Assembly: GCF_033807715.1 (NCBI RefSeq)
Contig: NC_084597.1
Span: 6,369,847 to 6,433,846 of the forward strand
Source of the DNA: Cololabis saira
Lineage: Eukaryota > Chordata > Actinopteri > Beloniformes > Belonidae
DNA: 64,000 bases
Direction of reading: 5' to 3'
Shown: positions 1 through 11,484 of the stretch, piece after piece
How the letters are laid out: each line of letters opens with the position of its first letter
How positions within the stretch are numbered: position 1 is the stretch's first letter
Translations under genes and position numbers: made by a program
Notes under the pieces: model-generated
The model's database searches: none
What the model was told of the DNA's origin: nothing
Seen by the model: only the letters and a program-made list of their open reading frames with translations

Positions 1-1056
1 CAATATTTTTAGGTGAGGAGTACGAATGAAACGCCAGACTGTCCTAAAAACTGTTGTAGTGGTCTTCAACCCTGGTCCTCAGGTCCCCTGTCCTGCATCT
101 TTTAGATTTTTCCTTGCTCCAGCACCTTGATAAAAATGACTGTCATTAACAGACTTGCGCAGACCTGGATGACAAGCTGATGATGACCATTAATTAGAAT
201 CAGGTGTGATGATGCAAGGAAACATCTAAAACATGCAGGACAGGGGTCCCGAGGACCAGGGTTGGAGACCACTGCTGTGTACAATCATGTTTTATCCTAG
301 TGGCTTTTCAGCTTTACTCAGAGGCTGTAAATCTCCAACATTGTAGTCCATTATTAATGTGTCTACCTGTTGCTGGGAAATCAACCCCCTGAAGGTGCAG
401 CAGTATTTGGGACTGGGGTCGTTTGGGGCTGTTGGGTCTTCTTGGCCTTTCCTGATGACTTTTTTTTGATTGTCAAGGACTTGCAGATATTTTCTCACAC
501 TGGACAGATGCTTTGACTCCACATGACGTTTTGAATTTAGTAGGCAGACGTTTGGACTTGTTTTCTCAGCGCAGGTGGACATAATTTGCTTAGAAAGGTT
601 AGATTTTTACCTTCGGACTCTTTGGGAGACAATGTGTAAAATTCACGCAAATAATCATAAGCGGAGGCGTCATCTGACGCTGCGTCTGCAACGTCTCTCT
701 CTTCACTGGTCATGTAAAGACTGCACCGAGCTCGGGCCGCTGTTGCCATGGAGCTGGTGCCCATCGTTGTGCTAGTGTGCACTGCATTGTGGGTAGTATA
801 GTGTGAAGTCGTCGTCTCGTCGAGTATTTTAAATGTGCGCGCCACCTGCTGGTGAAATGAGAAGGATTATTCCGTAATAATTGGACCTAAATACTGAAGC
901 TGAAACTCACATAATCTGAACAGTTAAAATTCCAGTTCTTGATTTGCAGAATTAACAAGTTCACGTTCTAGTTCTTTATTTGCAAATACGTTGCGTTCAG
1001 TTCAACGTTCTCACAGAAATGAACGTGTTCAATGAACGCGTTCATGCACAACACTG
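1..1056. mobile_element. Boundary hAT element, right part (copy A)
   Basis: The element ends in the terminal inverted repeat GCACAACACTG at 1046-1056, followed by ctggaaag. Its left end lies before the window. Full copies are at 20083-21259 and 40149-41312. It is rich in paired motifs of the form GTTCA/TGAAC. I see no transposase, so it is non-autonomous. Confidence 0.85.
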
Positions 1057-1945
1057 CTGGAAAGGCAGGAAGCTAAACAAAGTATCAACTTGCGCTCTTG
1101 GGGGGTATTGCACTTAACGTCCTCTTAACGCCGACAATTTTTTTAACGCACGATTACATGCAGGATTAAAAAAAAACGCGCATTATATAACTTCTGGTGC
1201 TTGACGACACCCGTAGTTTGAGGAAAAGTATGGTGAACTGAAAGATGGAGAATGAAAAGAGACTTTTGAACGGCTAGTTCACTTTCAAAAAGATGCCCAG
1301 ATGGTTCGCTGGACAAGACTAAAGTTATTTGCATGTCGATTAGAAATGAATTACCATCGAAGTAGGTCGAGGCCCAACTGCACTTTATAGGTTGAGTTAC
1401 ACTCGCTGCTGTTACATGTACACTTTATTTGTTTGTGATTTATTTTTTGTATCACCCTGTTTTGATCCCACTTAGGAGAAGGGGATATTTTTTTAACCTT
1501 TTATTTTCCTCCGAGTTTAGACATAATTACATGGAAAATTTACCTGAGCAATGCACTTCTTGTACAAGGTTTGTGATGCATATGGTTCATTGTTTTAAAT
1601 TGAGCTGCATAAAAGAAGAAGGAATCTTAAGTTAGTCTTTACAAGTGTTAAGTTGGGGATTACATTGTGTTTGTATTCATGAAGGAATGTTACATTCAGG
1701 TTAAAAGCTTTTTTTTGTGGAAAGTTGAAAAAACATTGGCATAAAGCAGCATATTTGCCCTTTCTCATGTAGTTAACAGTATTAAAAACATTTAAAAAAT
1801 ACCTGAAGGTAATTTAGAAACGCAAAAAATGTGTGAATAAATGTGCGATTAATATGCGATTAATCGCAAGTTAACTATGGACAAAATGCGATTTTAAAAA
1901 AAATAATCGTTTGACAGCCCTAGTATGTAATAATCAAAGCATTAT
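1057..1945. other. Gene-free stretch with a decayed DNA transposon
   Basis: No credible coding region is present. The segment near 1830-1922 ends in TTTGACAGCCCTA beside ATTAATCG-type repeats, which resembles one end of a common fish hAT. The equivalent in unit B is 21260-22160, with scattered point changes. Confidence 0.5.
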
Positions 1946-2303
1946 TGCTAGAGAGAAAAAACACTCAGTGATCTGAAGAAAGAAGCTGAGACATCTTATT
2001 TTCTTGCATGCAAGGGTAGGCGCACGAGCAGCGAACTACAACGGTCCTGCCCCCAGCAAAGTTTATTTAAAGACATGAAAAAATGGGTGTGTATTTACAG
2101 AAGAAAAGTGTGTCGATTTCAGAGTACAATCAGGAAGTAGGTGTGCTGTGGGTGTGGTGTGGATCACATCATCGCACAGTGGATTCAGATGAGGCGACCT
2201 TGACACGGCTCACATGACGCAGCAAAGAATGGTGAGAAAAGCAGATAGATAAAAGAAACAAATCAAACAGGCCACATCATGGGAAAATATTTTCCCTCTA
2301 ACA
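1946..2303 (-). mobile_element. ERV long terminal repeat (unit A)
   Basis: This 358-base block has TG...CA termini with imperfect inverted ends (TGTTAGAGGGAAA on the minus strand). Exact-length copies occur at 22161-22518 and 55438-55795. Read on the minus strand it contains AATAAA. A purine-rich tract, the complement of ttcccccc at 2304-2311, lies immediately upstream in minus orientation, as expected for a 3' LTR. The env relic lies on the same strand. Confidence 0.85.
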
Positions 2304-2506
2304 TTCCCCCCTGTTTATCATTTTAGGATAATGCACATGCGGTATATCAAATCTTTGTAACTTGACAAGCATTTTCTACCAGATCATCATTAATTACACG
2401 TCATCATCCTGCATCGCCTGTTGGAATTTCGCCCCCAGCAGTGCGAGGTCCGAATCTTCAGCAGTGGACGCATAGCATAGCAGTATATTGAATCATGGAG
2501 ACGTTG
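2304..2506 (-). mobile_element. ERV internal 3' end with polypurine tract
   Basis: The complement of ttcccccctg beside the LTR is a plausible polypurine tract. The rest is non-coding ERV sequence between env and the 3' LTR. Most of it (about 190 bases) is deleted in unit B near 22519. Confidence 0.65.
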
Positions 2507-2514
2507 ATCATACA

Positions 2515-3266
2515 CAGTACTCGAGTTGTAAAATAAAATCAGGGGGGATGGTGGATTTTATCATATGGGGACAGATAATTTGTGCTGATTACAAATAATA
2601 TAATATATTACAAATAATAGCAGTGACCAAAACAGCTGCAGAAATACTGCAGGAATGACATAGCAGCAGTTAAATGCAGCCTTTTGTAAGCTTTAAATAT
2701 CCACTGGACTTACATCAAATACATCAAAACACAACAATAAAAAACACTTTTCTGAACTTATCAATATGACTCTGTCCTTCACAGGGTAAGTAAAATGGAT
2801 CACTGCAAAAACTCAAAATCTTAACAAGAATATTTGTCCTATTTCTAGTTAAAATGTCTCATTTTAGTAAAAAAAAAAAAAATCTCATTACACTTAAAAC
2901 AAGACTCATCACTGGAAAAAACAATTTTCATCTGTTTCAAGTAGATTTTCACTTGAAATAAGTAGGAAAATCTGCCAGTGGAACAAGATTTTATTGCTTG
3001 TAATGAGAAGATAAATCTTGTCCCACTGGCAGATTTTTCTACTTATTTCAAGTGAAAATTTACTTGAAACAGGTGAAAATTGTCAAATAAGTTATTTTTC
3101 TGGTGATGACTCTAAATGTTGAAATAGCAGTAAAACCACATTCATTGATGAAATGACATAAGGGATGGAAAGGGGGGATGGCAGTTTTACAGGGGGGATG
3201 ATTTGGACCGTTTTTATTTCAGGGGGGGATGCCATCCCCCCTCATCCCCCCTCAACTCCAGTACTG
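2515..3266. mobile_element. Non-autonomous hAT, CAGTACT family (unit A, first copy)
   Basis: Inverted ends CAGTACTCGAGTTG and its near-complement at 3253-3266 are flanked by the 8-bp TSD ATCATACA at 2507-2514 and 3267-3274. The interior holds a long palindromic module at about 2800-3120 and ggggggatg repeats near the right end. It inserted into the ERV relic before the segmental duplication, because unit B has the same insertion. Confidence 0.93.
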
Positions 3267-3281
3267 ATCATACATGATATC

Positions 3282-3967
3282 ATACAGTGGACACAGGGTA
3301 TGATGCAGCTAATGAACACACAGAATACAATACACTTAAATGGCAAGACATAGTTAATCTGAACACCACTGTGATAATATACAAGGCTTATAACAAATCA
3401 CTTCCGGGCTGCATGCAGGAACTGTTCAAGCCAAGAGAGGGCAAACACGACCTCAGGGGAACAGCAATGTTTGACACAACAGCAATAAGAACAAACACAA
3501 AGGGCCGATGTATATCTGCTTTAGGAGTAAAACTGTGGAACTCATTACACAACGACCTTAAACTAGCAAACTCAATAAAATCATACAAGATATTATTTAA
3601 AGCAAAGGTAATGGACACATATATAGAAACACAATAAGCAAACAAAGAAGAATGTACACATGCATGAGATGACAACTTAAATTGGGTTTGTCGGTTTCCC
3701 CAGCATCTTTTCACTTTCTGTTTTCAGAGCTATCAATATTATTATTATTATCATTATTATTATTATTTTGTGTAGACTTATGATACCTAATTTGTTCTTC
3801 TTGTATATTCTAGTCTTTTAAAAGGTGGGCAAGATAAGCTTTATGCTTCAAGCCCAGACCTTTTCGGTCAAAATAATCACAATGTTGACCAGGGAAAAAC
3901 CTGTGTTAACTTATTTGTTGATTTTTTGTGATTTACCGAAATAAATATTAACTATAACTATAACTTT
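3282..3967 (+). pseudogene. 5'-truncated non-LTR retrotransposon, C-terminal end
   Basis: Codons 3287-3637 encode a reverse-transcriptase C-terminal tail with the pattern ISALGVKLWNSL followed by a short hydrophobic and basic segment, as in CR1/L2-group LINEs. The non-coding tail contains an ATT-rich stretch and ends in AACTATA repeats, a LINE 3' tail. The unit B copy is 23305-23960. Confidence 0.75.
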
Positions 3968-4147
3968 AATAATATGAGAACACTACCAACGGGCATAAGT
4001 AGCTTAATAAGTCCTCCGGACCAGATCCAGGACCATATATCCCAGCCGGAGGCGGATTCATAAGCATCACCTTTTTTCATTTGCGCAAGCAGATCATTCA
4101 TATGACTGATGGTGTCAGAAATATTTGCAGCCGCATCAGAAATGTAA
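3968..4147 (-). pseudogene. ERV env relic, transmembrane-subunit end (unit A)
   Basis: The minus-strand reading matches the end of the TM subunit that is more complete in unit B (23972-24277): a helical heptad-like stretch, then a hydrophobic membrane anchor. In A the frame is cut at about 4147, where a deletion joins it to the middle of a hAT. The envelope is therefore non-functional here. Confidence 0.75.
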
Positions 4148-4412
4148 GATTCTGCCAGTGGACCAAGATTTTTTTTGCTTGTAATGAGAAGATAAATCTT
4201 GTCCCACTGTTGTTCCTACTTATTTCAAGTGAAAATTTACTTGAAAAAGGTGAAAATGGTCAAATAAGTTATTTTTCTGGTGATGACTCTAAATGTTGAA
4301 ATAGCAGTAAAACCACATTCATTGATGAAATGACATAAGGGATGGAAAGGGGGGATGGCAGTTTTACAGGGGGGATGCCATCCCCCCTCATCCCCCCTCA
4401 ACTCCAGTACTG
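4148..4412. mobile_element. CAGTACT-family hAT, left part deleted (unit A, second copy)
   Basis: The right terminus and right TSD (ATCATAAC, 4413-4420) match the intact element at 24506-25269. The left half, plus neighbouring env sequence, is missing. This is a unit A deletion that happened after duplication. Confidence 0.88.
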
Positions 4413-4460
4413 ATCATAACCACAGAGCCACGCAGCGCTGGTGGGGCTGCTGCATCCTTC

Positions 4461-5409
4461 CTGCATCCTAAATGCAGAAAAGACAGAGGTGATAATTTTT
4501 GGCCCTAAAAATGAAAGGGAAAAGATCAGCGCTCACCTTGGCTCCATGTCATTGACAGCTACGAATCAAGCCAGAAATCTTGGTGTAATTATTGACTCAG
4601 ACCTGAACTTCAACAGCCATCTAAAGTTTATCACCAAATCTGCCTATTACCACCTAAAAAACATTGCTAGAATTTAGGGTATTCTGTCTAAACAAGACAT
4701 GGAAAAACTTATTCATGCATTCATTTTCAGTAGGTTGGATTATTGCAATGGCATCTTTACAGGCCTTAACAAGAAATCAATCAGGCAGCTGCAGCTGATC
4801 CAGAACGCTGATCCAGAGTCCTTACAAACACCAGGAAACTGGACCACATTACACCAGGAAACTGGACCACATTACACCAGGAAACTGGACCACATTACAC
4901 CAGTCATGAAATCACTACACTGGCTTCCAGTGAGACAAAGGATAGAGTTTAAAATCTTACTGCTGGTCTACAAAGCACTGAATGGTCTTGGACCAAAATA
5001 CATGCTTGATCTGTTAGTTCCCTATGAAGCTCCCAGACCCCTTAGGTCTTCTGGATCTGGTTTGTTGTGGTTCCAGAACCAGAACCAAGCAAGGTGAGGC
5101 AGCGTTCAGTTATTCTGATCCTCACCGGTGGAACAAACTTCCTGTAGACCTGAGGTCTGCTCCTACTGTAGATCCTTTAAATCAGGCCTAAAAACATTAC
5201 TGTTTACTAAACCTGCTGTACTCTACTCTACTGCCCTTATTTTATTTTATTATTATTTTTTTTTTAACAGCTTGTGCTTTTTATTATTTTACTTCTTTTC
5301 TTATTCTTACCTATTTGTTATTATGTCTTGCCGCTTTTAATGTCAATGTAAAGCACTTTGAATTACCTTGTGTTGAATTGTGCTATATAAATAAATTTGC
5401 CTTGCCTTG
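4461..5409 (+). mobile_element. 5'-truncated L2-like LINE, present only in unit A
   Basis: Readings at 4470-4674 and 4699-5097 encode the end of a reverse transcriptase and the following domain: KTEVIIFGP, NLGVIID, SRLDYCN, ITPVMKSLHWLPV and FKILLLVYKALNG are typical of L2/CR1-group LINEs. An in-frame stop lies at 4674. A 23-bp unit is repeated three times near 4840-4900. The 3' end is a TTGCC tail. The flanking CCTTC is duplicated (4456-4460 and 5410-5414), and unit B has the empty site near 25315. Confidence 0.9.
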
Positions 5410-5414
5410 CCTTC

Positions 5415-5780
5415 ATCAGAAGGCCAGGAAACAGCATCTGTGTCAGAAGAGTTACCTGTCAGGTCACTTACAGAAGCGGCGTTAGCGCGGGGACCGAGGC
5501 AAACCGACTGATTATAAAGAGGCCCTTCACCACACGTGGCGTGGACTGTCATCCGACAGCCGGAAGTGGAGCCTACTGGAACGCTCGGTTTAGCATCCTC
5601 ATATGAACGCCTGAAACAAAGTGGAACGTTTTCAGGAACTTGTGCAGGTTCAATAGACATCACAGGCTGGTTAAGGTCAGGGTGTTCTCTGGCTTCCGTG
5701 CCATTCACTCGGATAAGATTCTGATTCCAGCGAGAACATTCAGATGTATTTTGTGTGAGATTTCCAGCAGATTTATTCAT
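5415..5780 (-). pseudogene. ERV env relic, surface-subunit part (unit A)
   Basis: The minus-strand frame carries several NxS/NxT sites and cysteines typical of a retroviral surface subunit. It matches the unit B relic at 25278-25683. No signal peptide is visible, so the N-terminus is missing. In A the L2 insertion and the deletion near 4147 separate it from the TM remnant. Confidence 0.7.
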
Positions 5781-5998
5781 TTATTGTCACCCCTAAAAAA
5801 TGTATTTTCTGTACTCTTACTACGTCATCTATCTGTATAGAAGCCCTGTTATCCATATTCTTATTTGTTTGTAATGATAAGTTAAAAATGTGAGTTAACG
5901 GTCTGGATTTCCCAATAATGACTTTCTTTTTACTGTTTTCATATCTATATCGTTATAATCAATGGATGTCTTGTTTTTGCAGATGTTTGCAATGTCTA

Positions 5999-6295
5999 TT
6001 ATTTCTTTTCTACGACAGGTTTGAGAAAAATGGAGTTTGAGTTTCTATCTATTAAGTTATCATTATATATTCCTGATTCTTGAATTTCATTAGCTAATTT
6101 AGGTACAATATTTACAAAATAATCATTTAGTCTATTTGCTACTTCATTCATATTGTTTATAATTGTATAATTTTCTATAAAATATTGTGGATAGTTCATA
6201 TGTCTAGTTTTATTTCTACTTATACTATTAAGAATATTCCAAATACCTTTTATATTATTATTTTTACTTTTTTTTTTTTTTAGTATAAAAGGCAC
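5999..6295 (-). pseudogene. LINE fragment, region before the RT domain
   Basis: The reading contains KGIWNILNSI and a later NDYFVNIVPKLANEI, the spacing seen between endonuclease and reverse transcriptase in CR1/L2-group LINEs. It is an isolated 98-codon fragment. The copy in unit B is 25902-26198. Confidence 0.65.
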
Positions 6296-6309
6296 GAGAC
6301 CAGCTGGGG

Positions 6310-6421
6310 TATAAAAGCTGTGGCTGCGCTGAATTCTTCAGTTGGCCGTTATAATATATATTATTATATATTAACACTGGTTGCAGTAAAAGCCACTGAC
6401 GATCAACCGACTTCTTTCAGG
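6310..6421 (+). promoter_or_regulatory. Candidate TATA promoter and first exon of the zinc-finger gene (unit A)
   Basis: TATAAAAG at 6310-6317 is followed about 100 bases later by a good splice donor, CAG|GTGGGT near 6420. A segment resembling the 3' part of this exon recurs at 8413-8453 without the TATA box. No start codon could be assigned. The link to the downstream exons is inferred only from order and strand; an LTR-derived promoter is an alternative. Confidence 0.35.
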
Positions 6422-6850
6422 TGGGTAAATGTTATATAAACATTACTACAGTTGGTCAATATTGTTAGCCTTTTATTTAGTGTACTGTCGCATTATAACG
6501 TGTATTTTGTCAGCGGTATTTGTACTAGTTTGGTTTCCTAAAGCAGCAGCTCGCCGGTTACGGTGAGTTGGTTCTGGTCAAATTAATGTTACAACTGTCA
6601 ATCGGAGTCGGATATAACGTTTGCCTGACTCAACTGGTATATATATATGAGTACGATATAATTTTAGAGTGTTTTGTTGTTTATATTTTCTGTGTTTTAT
6701 TAATTTTCTCCTAACTGTTATTAATTTTCCGCCAGCTGATTATCAGCGCTGTAGTTTACCGTTACCATGGCAACCAAGCAGCGCGCAGGCTGTAATACGT
6801 CACATGTAAACAAAGAGGATAAATGGGAGAGATTGTATTATTCACAGAGG

Positions 6851-7420
6851 TGTCAAAAGTATTCACATTCATTACTCAGGTAGAAGTATAGATACTAGAG
6901 TTTAAAAATACTCCTGTAGAAGTTGAAGTATCAACTCAAGTTTTTTATTCAAGTAAAAGTATAAAAGTACTGGTTTCAAAACTACTTAAAGTATAAAAGT
7001 AAAAGTAATGTAAGGGGGAAAAAAGCCATTAAGGACAAAAGCCATTGAAAATTAATGTATCTTAGTATAATGCAAATATATTAAAGAACCATATATGTGT
7101 ACTATTGAGCATTAACATGTGTTTCAGAGAGCAGCAGATATGATGACTAGTTGCCTATAAGTATTGTAATGGTGCAAAAAGTCAAACTTCAGAGGCATGT
7201 TATCATTTATCCTAACCTTTATTGGAATGTACATCCAAGTTTAGTTGCAGGAATCTGAGGGAACGGATGTAAGAACAAAACTGGACAAGAACATCTGAAA
7301 CAACCACAACCAAATTCACTCTATCCGGATGGAGCAATTTGACATGTCCCACCCAATTTCTGAAAAACATGAATTGTCCCCCCCAATAAAAATACCCTAA
7401 ATTATTCAAAAATAATTACT
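6851..7420. mobile_element. hAT MITE, CAGAGGTGTCAAAAG family (left part)
   Basis: The left end CAGAGGTGTCAAAAGTATTC and the following 500 bases match the complete element at 57892-58605. The matching right end is not found here. The unit B copy starts at 26758. Confidence 0.75.
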
Positions 7421-8584
7421 GGTCAGATTCATGATAAAAAGGGCAACATGGGTACATTTTGTTGATAATTTTCATGATTTTGTTGTCTCTTCTCTAAATG
7501 AATGACTATATAAATGAATGAATATACATCTATTGTCAAGTTGTATTATCCATGAGTTGTCTAGATACAGATAAGAAGATTTATACAGACAAGAAGAGTT
7601 AGCCAATTAAGATACAGGATCTCTTCTTCCAGGGAGTCCTGGAAAATGACAGATGAAAACGAACATGGACATTTATGTAAATAAATTGATGTTGGGTAAA
7701 CTTGGGCTGTGTTTATTGTGCTCTTAGCAATGGGTCCTTTTTTTTTTAGAACTGTTTACCACCATAACTGTGTTAAAACATGATCAGTTAGTTTAAACAA
7801 CTTGTTTAGGGCTCCATATTTCATCCATATATCAATTGATCGTGCATAAAGTAGTCCCATAGGATAAAAGGAAGATGGTGAGAAGAATTTGAGATGAGTA
7901 AACACTACATGCCCAAAACCCTTAAAATTATGATTTACGAATATAAGCAGTGACACACACTGTTGGCTGTTTAGGACAAATAAACAATAGCCTTTACCAA
8001 TTTATGGCATGGTATGAGTTGCATATTGGCAAAAAATTTAAAATTAAAATCACGTTGGTGTCCCCCCCCAATCCTGACATCGGATCTGCACCCCTGATAT
8101 TATTGATGTAATTGTGTGACTAAAGGCATAAGGGGATAATATCATTGTTTTTTATAGATAATAATAAGAATGGTAGATAACATAAATATAGAATTGATCA
8201 TTTTTAATAGCCTACGTTTATTCATAACCACCTATTTTATGTTTATTGTGATGCTATTAGCCTATTGATTTTACATTGAAATACTTAGTGAATGTATTGT
8301 TATTAGCGTATTTTGAAATATTGAGATTTTTATATAATACTGTAATTTGGATATTATATTTTTATTGTTATATTGTCATTTGTATTGGTCCAAATAAGTT
8401 CAGTTAGCAGTTAACACTGGGACCAGTAAAAGCCACTGACGATCAGCCGACTCACATTTCCGTTTTTTATTTATTCTTTCAGAATAAATGATTTTCTAAA
8501 ATATGTCACCCTATGAGTCAGCTTGCACTCTGTGGGTGTAACAGGCGTTTCTTTAAGTATTTCTCAGCCTGTATACTACAACAC
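7421..8584. other. Gene-free A+T-rich stretch
   Basis: No credible gene is present. In unit B most of 7782-8540 is absent and a LINE sits at the equivalent of 7598, so this interval is a hot zone for indels. A segment at 8413-8453 resembles the candidate first exon near 6371-6415. Confidence 0.6.
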
Positions 8585-8905
8585 AGTGGCGTAGGTAGGA
8601 ATATTTTTTTGGGTGGGCCAGGACAAAAATGGGTGGGCCGTATTGTCCCATGAAAAGCGGACTTATAAAAACTTTTAAGCACAAAACATGACAAACATGC
8701 CTGACACAGCTGCTTCCAGTCCACAAAACCCTCTCGCAAGTGGGGCGTCAGCTCCGCTGGAGAAATGTCTATTTTACAGAAAATCACGTCCTTGTTTAAA
8801 CTGTATTCCAACCAAGAAAACTGCCCATACTAAAGTGTACAAAACATGCTACCTAATGGTTTTCTACCTTTGTAGAGCTACAATTTTACTGTGTTTTACT
8901 CCCTA
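8585..8905. mobile_element. Degraded hAT, CAGTGGCGTAGG end
   Basis: The motif CAGTGGCGTAGGTAGGAATA is the start of a widespread fish hAT. The following 300 bases carry only a short unproductive reading (8688-8906). Unit B has the same fragment at 28384-28700. Confidence 0.55.
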
Positions 8906-8910
8906 GCCCA

Positions 8911-9363
8911 GGGGTCGGAAACCCAAAATGTTGAAAGAGCCATATTGGACCAAAAACACAAAAACAAATATGTCTGGAGCCGCAAAAAATGAAAAGTCTT
9001 GTATAAGCCTTAGAATGAAGACGACACATGCTGCATGTAGCTATATTAGTTATGACTGGGTCCTCGGCTGCAAATGTAGCTGCTAATGTCTTTCCACATG
9101 ACTCTTTTTGTTACGCATTTTTTTTTCATTATGCACTTCAAGAAAAAAGTCGAAATGTTTAGAAAAAAGTCAAAATGTCGAGAAAAAAGTCAAAATGTCG
9201 AGAAAAGTCAAAATGTCGAGAAGAAAAAAAGAAAAGAAAAAAAGAGAAAAAATGAAAAAAAAGAAAAAACGAAAAAATGAAAAAAAAAATTTTTTTAAAA
9301 AGCTCCAGGAGCCACTAGGGCGGCGCTAAAGAGCCGCATGCGGCTCTAGAGCCGCGGGTTGCA
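8911..9363. mobile_element. Non-autonomous hAT, ggggtcgg family, unit A only
   Basis: The block is absent from unit B, where the single site reads continuously near 28705. It is flanked by a duplicated CTAGCCCA (8903-8910 and 9364-9371). It contains repeated agtcgaaatgtcgag-like units and an A-rich run, and ends in the GAGCCGCATGCGGCTC palindrome region. A second copy with an exact TSD is at 60160-60744. Confidence 0.88.
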
Positions 9364-9646
9364 CTAGCCCACTTCCTTTTCCCCCAAGTGGTCCTTGTCT
9401 CTTGCCAGGCCGTCATTTTAAACAAGAATGTGTTCTTAATGTCCTGCCTGGTTAATTAAAGTGGAATGACTGAATTAATATCCAATAAAGCGATATAATT
9501 GTTTTTTTTCCCTCTTCATTGTATAATGTTCATAAAGTGTAATGCAATTCATGTCATGGGTCGTGTATTTTGAAGGATCAAATACTACAAATCCATTTTA
9601 AATCAATATTTCTGGGGTAGCATAATTTGATACTTTTGATATTTTA

Positions 9647-9650
<4 letters not shown>

Positions 9651-9703
<53 letters not shown>
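9651..9703. repeat. (ATT)n microsatellite
   Basis: This is a near-perfect trinucleotide run just upstream of the VNTR exon. The unit B equivalent at 28979-29040 has a slightly different length. Confidence 0.95.
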
Positions 9704-9704
<1 letters not shown>

Positions 9705-9730
9705 TTATATATATTTTGATATTCTTACAG

Positions 9731-9999
9731 CCGAGGTTTGCAGACAGACCGGGATCCGAGCCAGGGTGATGGACCGGGATCAGAACCAGGATCAGATCCA
9801 GGACCGGGATCAGAACCAGGACCGGGATCAGAACCAGGATCAGATCCAGGACCCGGATCAGAACCAGGATCAGATCCAGGACCGGGATCAGAACCAGGAT
9901 CAGATCCAGGACCGGGATCAGAACCAGGGTCCGGAGATGGACCGGGATCCGAGCCAGGACTCCAGCAGCAGGACTAAAGCGGACGCTGCTGCTCTGAAG
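9731..9999 (+). CDS. Zinc-finger gene, D/Q/N-rich VNTR exon (unit A)
   Basis: The exon is bounded by an acceptor (TTCTTACAG|CC) and a donor (AAG|GTCAGT at 10000). Its frame starts with two bases completing a codon, then EVCRQTGIRARVMDRDQNQ, and ends in KADAAALK in phase 0. The finger exon also starts in phase 0, so the join keeps the frame. The middle is an imperfect repeat of DRDQNQ and DQIQ units; unit B has 26 fewer codons (191 versus 269 bases). The low-complexity polar stretch has no recognised fold and probably links an upstream domain to the fingers. The upstream exon carrying the start codon was not found. Confidence 0.75.
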
Positions 10000-10269
10000 G
10001 TCAGTGTTCAGGTCCACGAACCCGCTCCTTCTCGGCCCGTCTGTCTCCTGCTGACGAACCAAACCAAAATCGTAAAGACGTCGCACGGAGAGCATTTGCT
10101 CATTGGCAAGACATCACCCAGATGTCGCCCTGGGATCAAATAAGATCCAATTATATGTTTTTAATGGGAGAGCAATTCAATCTTAACTTTAAAAATTAAA
10201 CTAAATAAGTTCCTATTTTGAATGGACTTCATGAATTAATAAATAGATAAATAAATGAATACTAATGAA

Positions 10270-11476
10270 TAGGGCTGGGCGATATATCGAGATTTTAATA
10301 TATATCGATATATTTTCAAACGCGATATGGTACGAGACAATATCGTTTATATTGATTTAAAAAGAATTTATTTTTTTTTAATTTATTTTTTTAATTTGAT
10401 ATAGCTTATTTTGTGACAAATTGACTTGAATGTTTTATTTGAGATTTGCACAAATGTTTTGTTATTGTCAACTGTCAGCCTCAGTGGAAAAGTCTGCCTG
10501 TTACTGTCTACATTGTCTTAATTGCACAGTGTATTTTAATTTAATTGTTATGCAGGAAAGGGATATTTGTTTTATTTTATCCAAGAAGCATTTTTATTCT
10601 ATATATGCAGGCAGTTTATTTTTTATTTCATTTGTTTTATACATTTTGATATTGTGCAGACCTCTGTTAATAAAGGAACCTGTGTGACATTTGGCACGAG
10701 GCTTTGTATTAAAACTGACTGTTTTTTTAAGGGGTTTGTCTCAGAAAAAAATGAAGCTAACAGAGATGCTATGCTATAATGCTTTGGGGGTAGGGTTGCC
10801 ACCCGTCCCGTAAAATACGGAATAGTCCTTTATTTGAGAAAAAAATGTTGCGTCCCGTATTGAACTAATACGGGACGCGATTTGTACCGTATTTTCATTA
10901 ACTTTTACACCATATTCTAGTTGAATTATTGAAATAAATTAACCTTTACACCATATTCTAGTTGAATTATTGAAATAAATTAACTTTTACACCATATTCT
11001 AGTTGAATTATTGAAATAAATTAACTTTTACACCATATTCTAGTTGAATTATTGAAATAAATTAACTTTTACACCATATTCTTCACCTGTAGGCTATATT
11101 ACATCTGGGCTGATGTGGACATACAGTAGCATAGGAGGCTATTTCAGTTGCTAGTATGGTTGGCTGTCTGTACAGTCATGCAAGTTCAATGCTATTAAAG
11201 CACTTTAAACTTGAAATCAAAGCATTTTGTTTTTTTATATAAAAATGTTATATAAAAATAAACACATTTTTATTCAGTTTAGAAGTTTGGGGGCTTTTTT
11301 CTTTTGGCTCCTGCGCTGCTGAAATCAGGGTGTCCCTTATTTCTATTTCTGAAAGGTGGCAACCCTATTTGGGGGAAACCCCAATTATATTATAAAAAAT
11401 ATCGATATATATCGAGTATCGCCATTCAGCTAGAAAATATCGAGATATGACTTTTGGTCCATATCGCCCAGCCCTA
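10270..11476. mobile_element. hAT, TAGGGCTGGGCGAT family, unit A only
   Basis: Inverted ends TAGGGCTGGGCGATAT and ATATCGCCCAGCCCTA carry the exact TSD CTAATGAA (10262-10269 and 11477-11484). Another hAT (10791-11367) is nested in it. No intact transposase is visible. A different hAT occupies nearly the same position in unit B (31323-32089). Confidence 0.93.
10791..11367. mobile_element. Nested hAT, TAGGGTTGCCA family, with 41-bp repeats
   Basis: Ends TAGGGTTGCCACC and GGTGGCAACCCTA carry the exact TSD TTTGGGGG (10783-10790 and 11368-11375). Inside, a 41-bp unit containing ttttacaccatattctag is tandemly repeated four to five times at about 10900-11080. A reverse-oriented relative lies at 16264-16760. 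Confidence 0.93.
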
Positions 11477-11484
11477 CTAATGAA

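Noticed and set aside
102..845. Recurring minus-strand frames at 102-284, 292-582 and 537-845, repeated in units B and C
   Set aside because: They lie inside the boundary hAT, overlap one another in different frames, and show no domain; recurrence only reflects the duplication.
9700..10095. Minus-strand frame of 131 codons with LVLIPVLDLI repeats
   Set aside because: It is the antisense of the D/Q/N-rich VNTR exon, whose plus strand has splice sites and a phase-correct partner exon.
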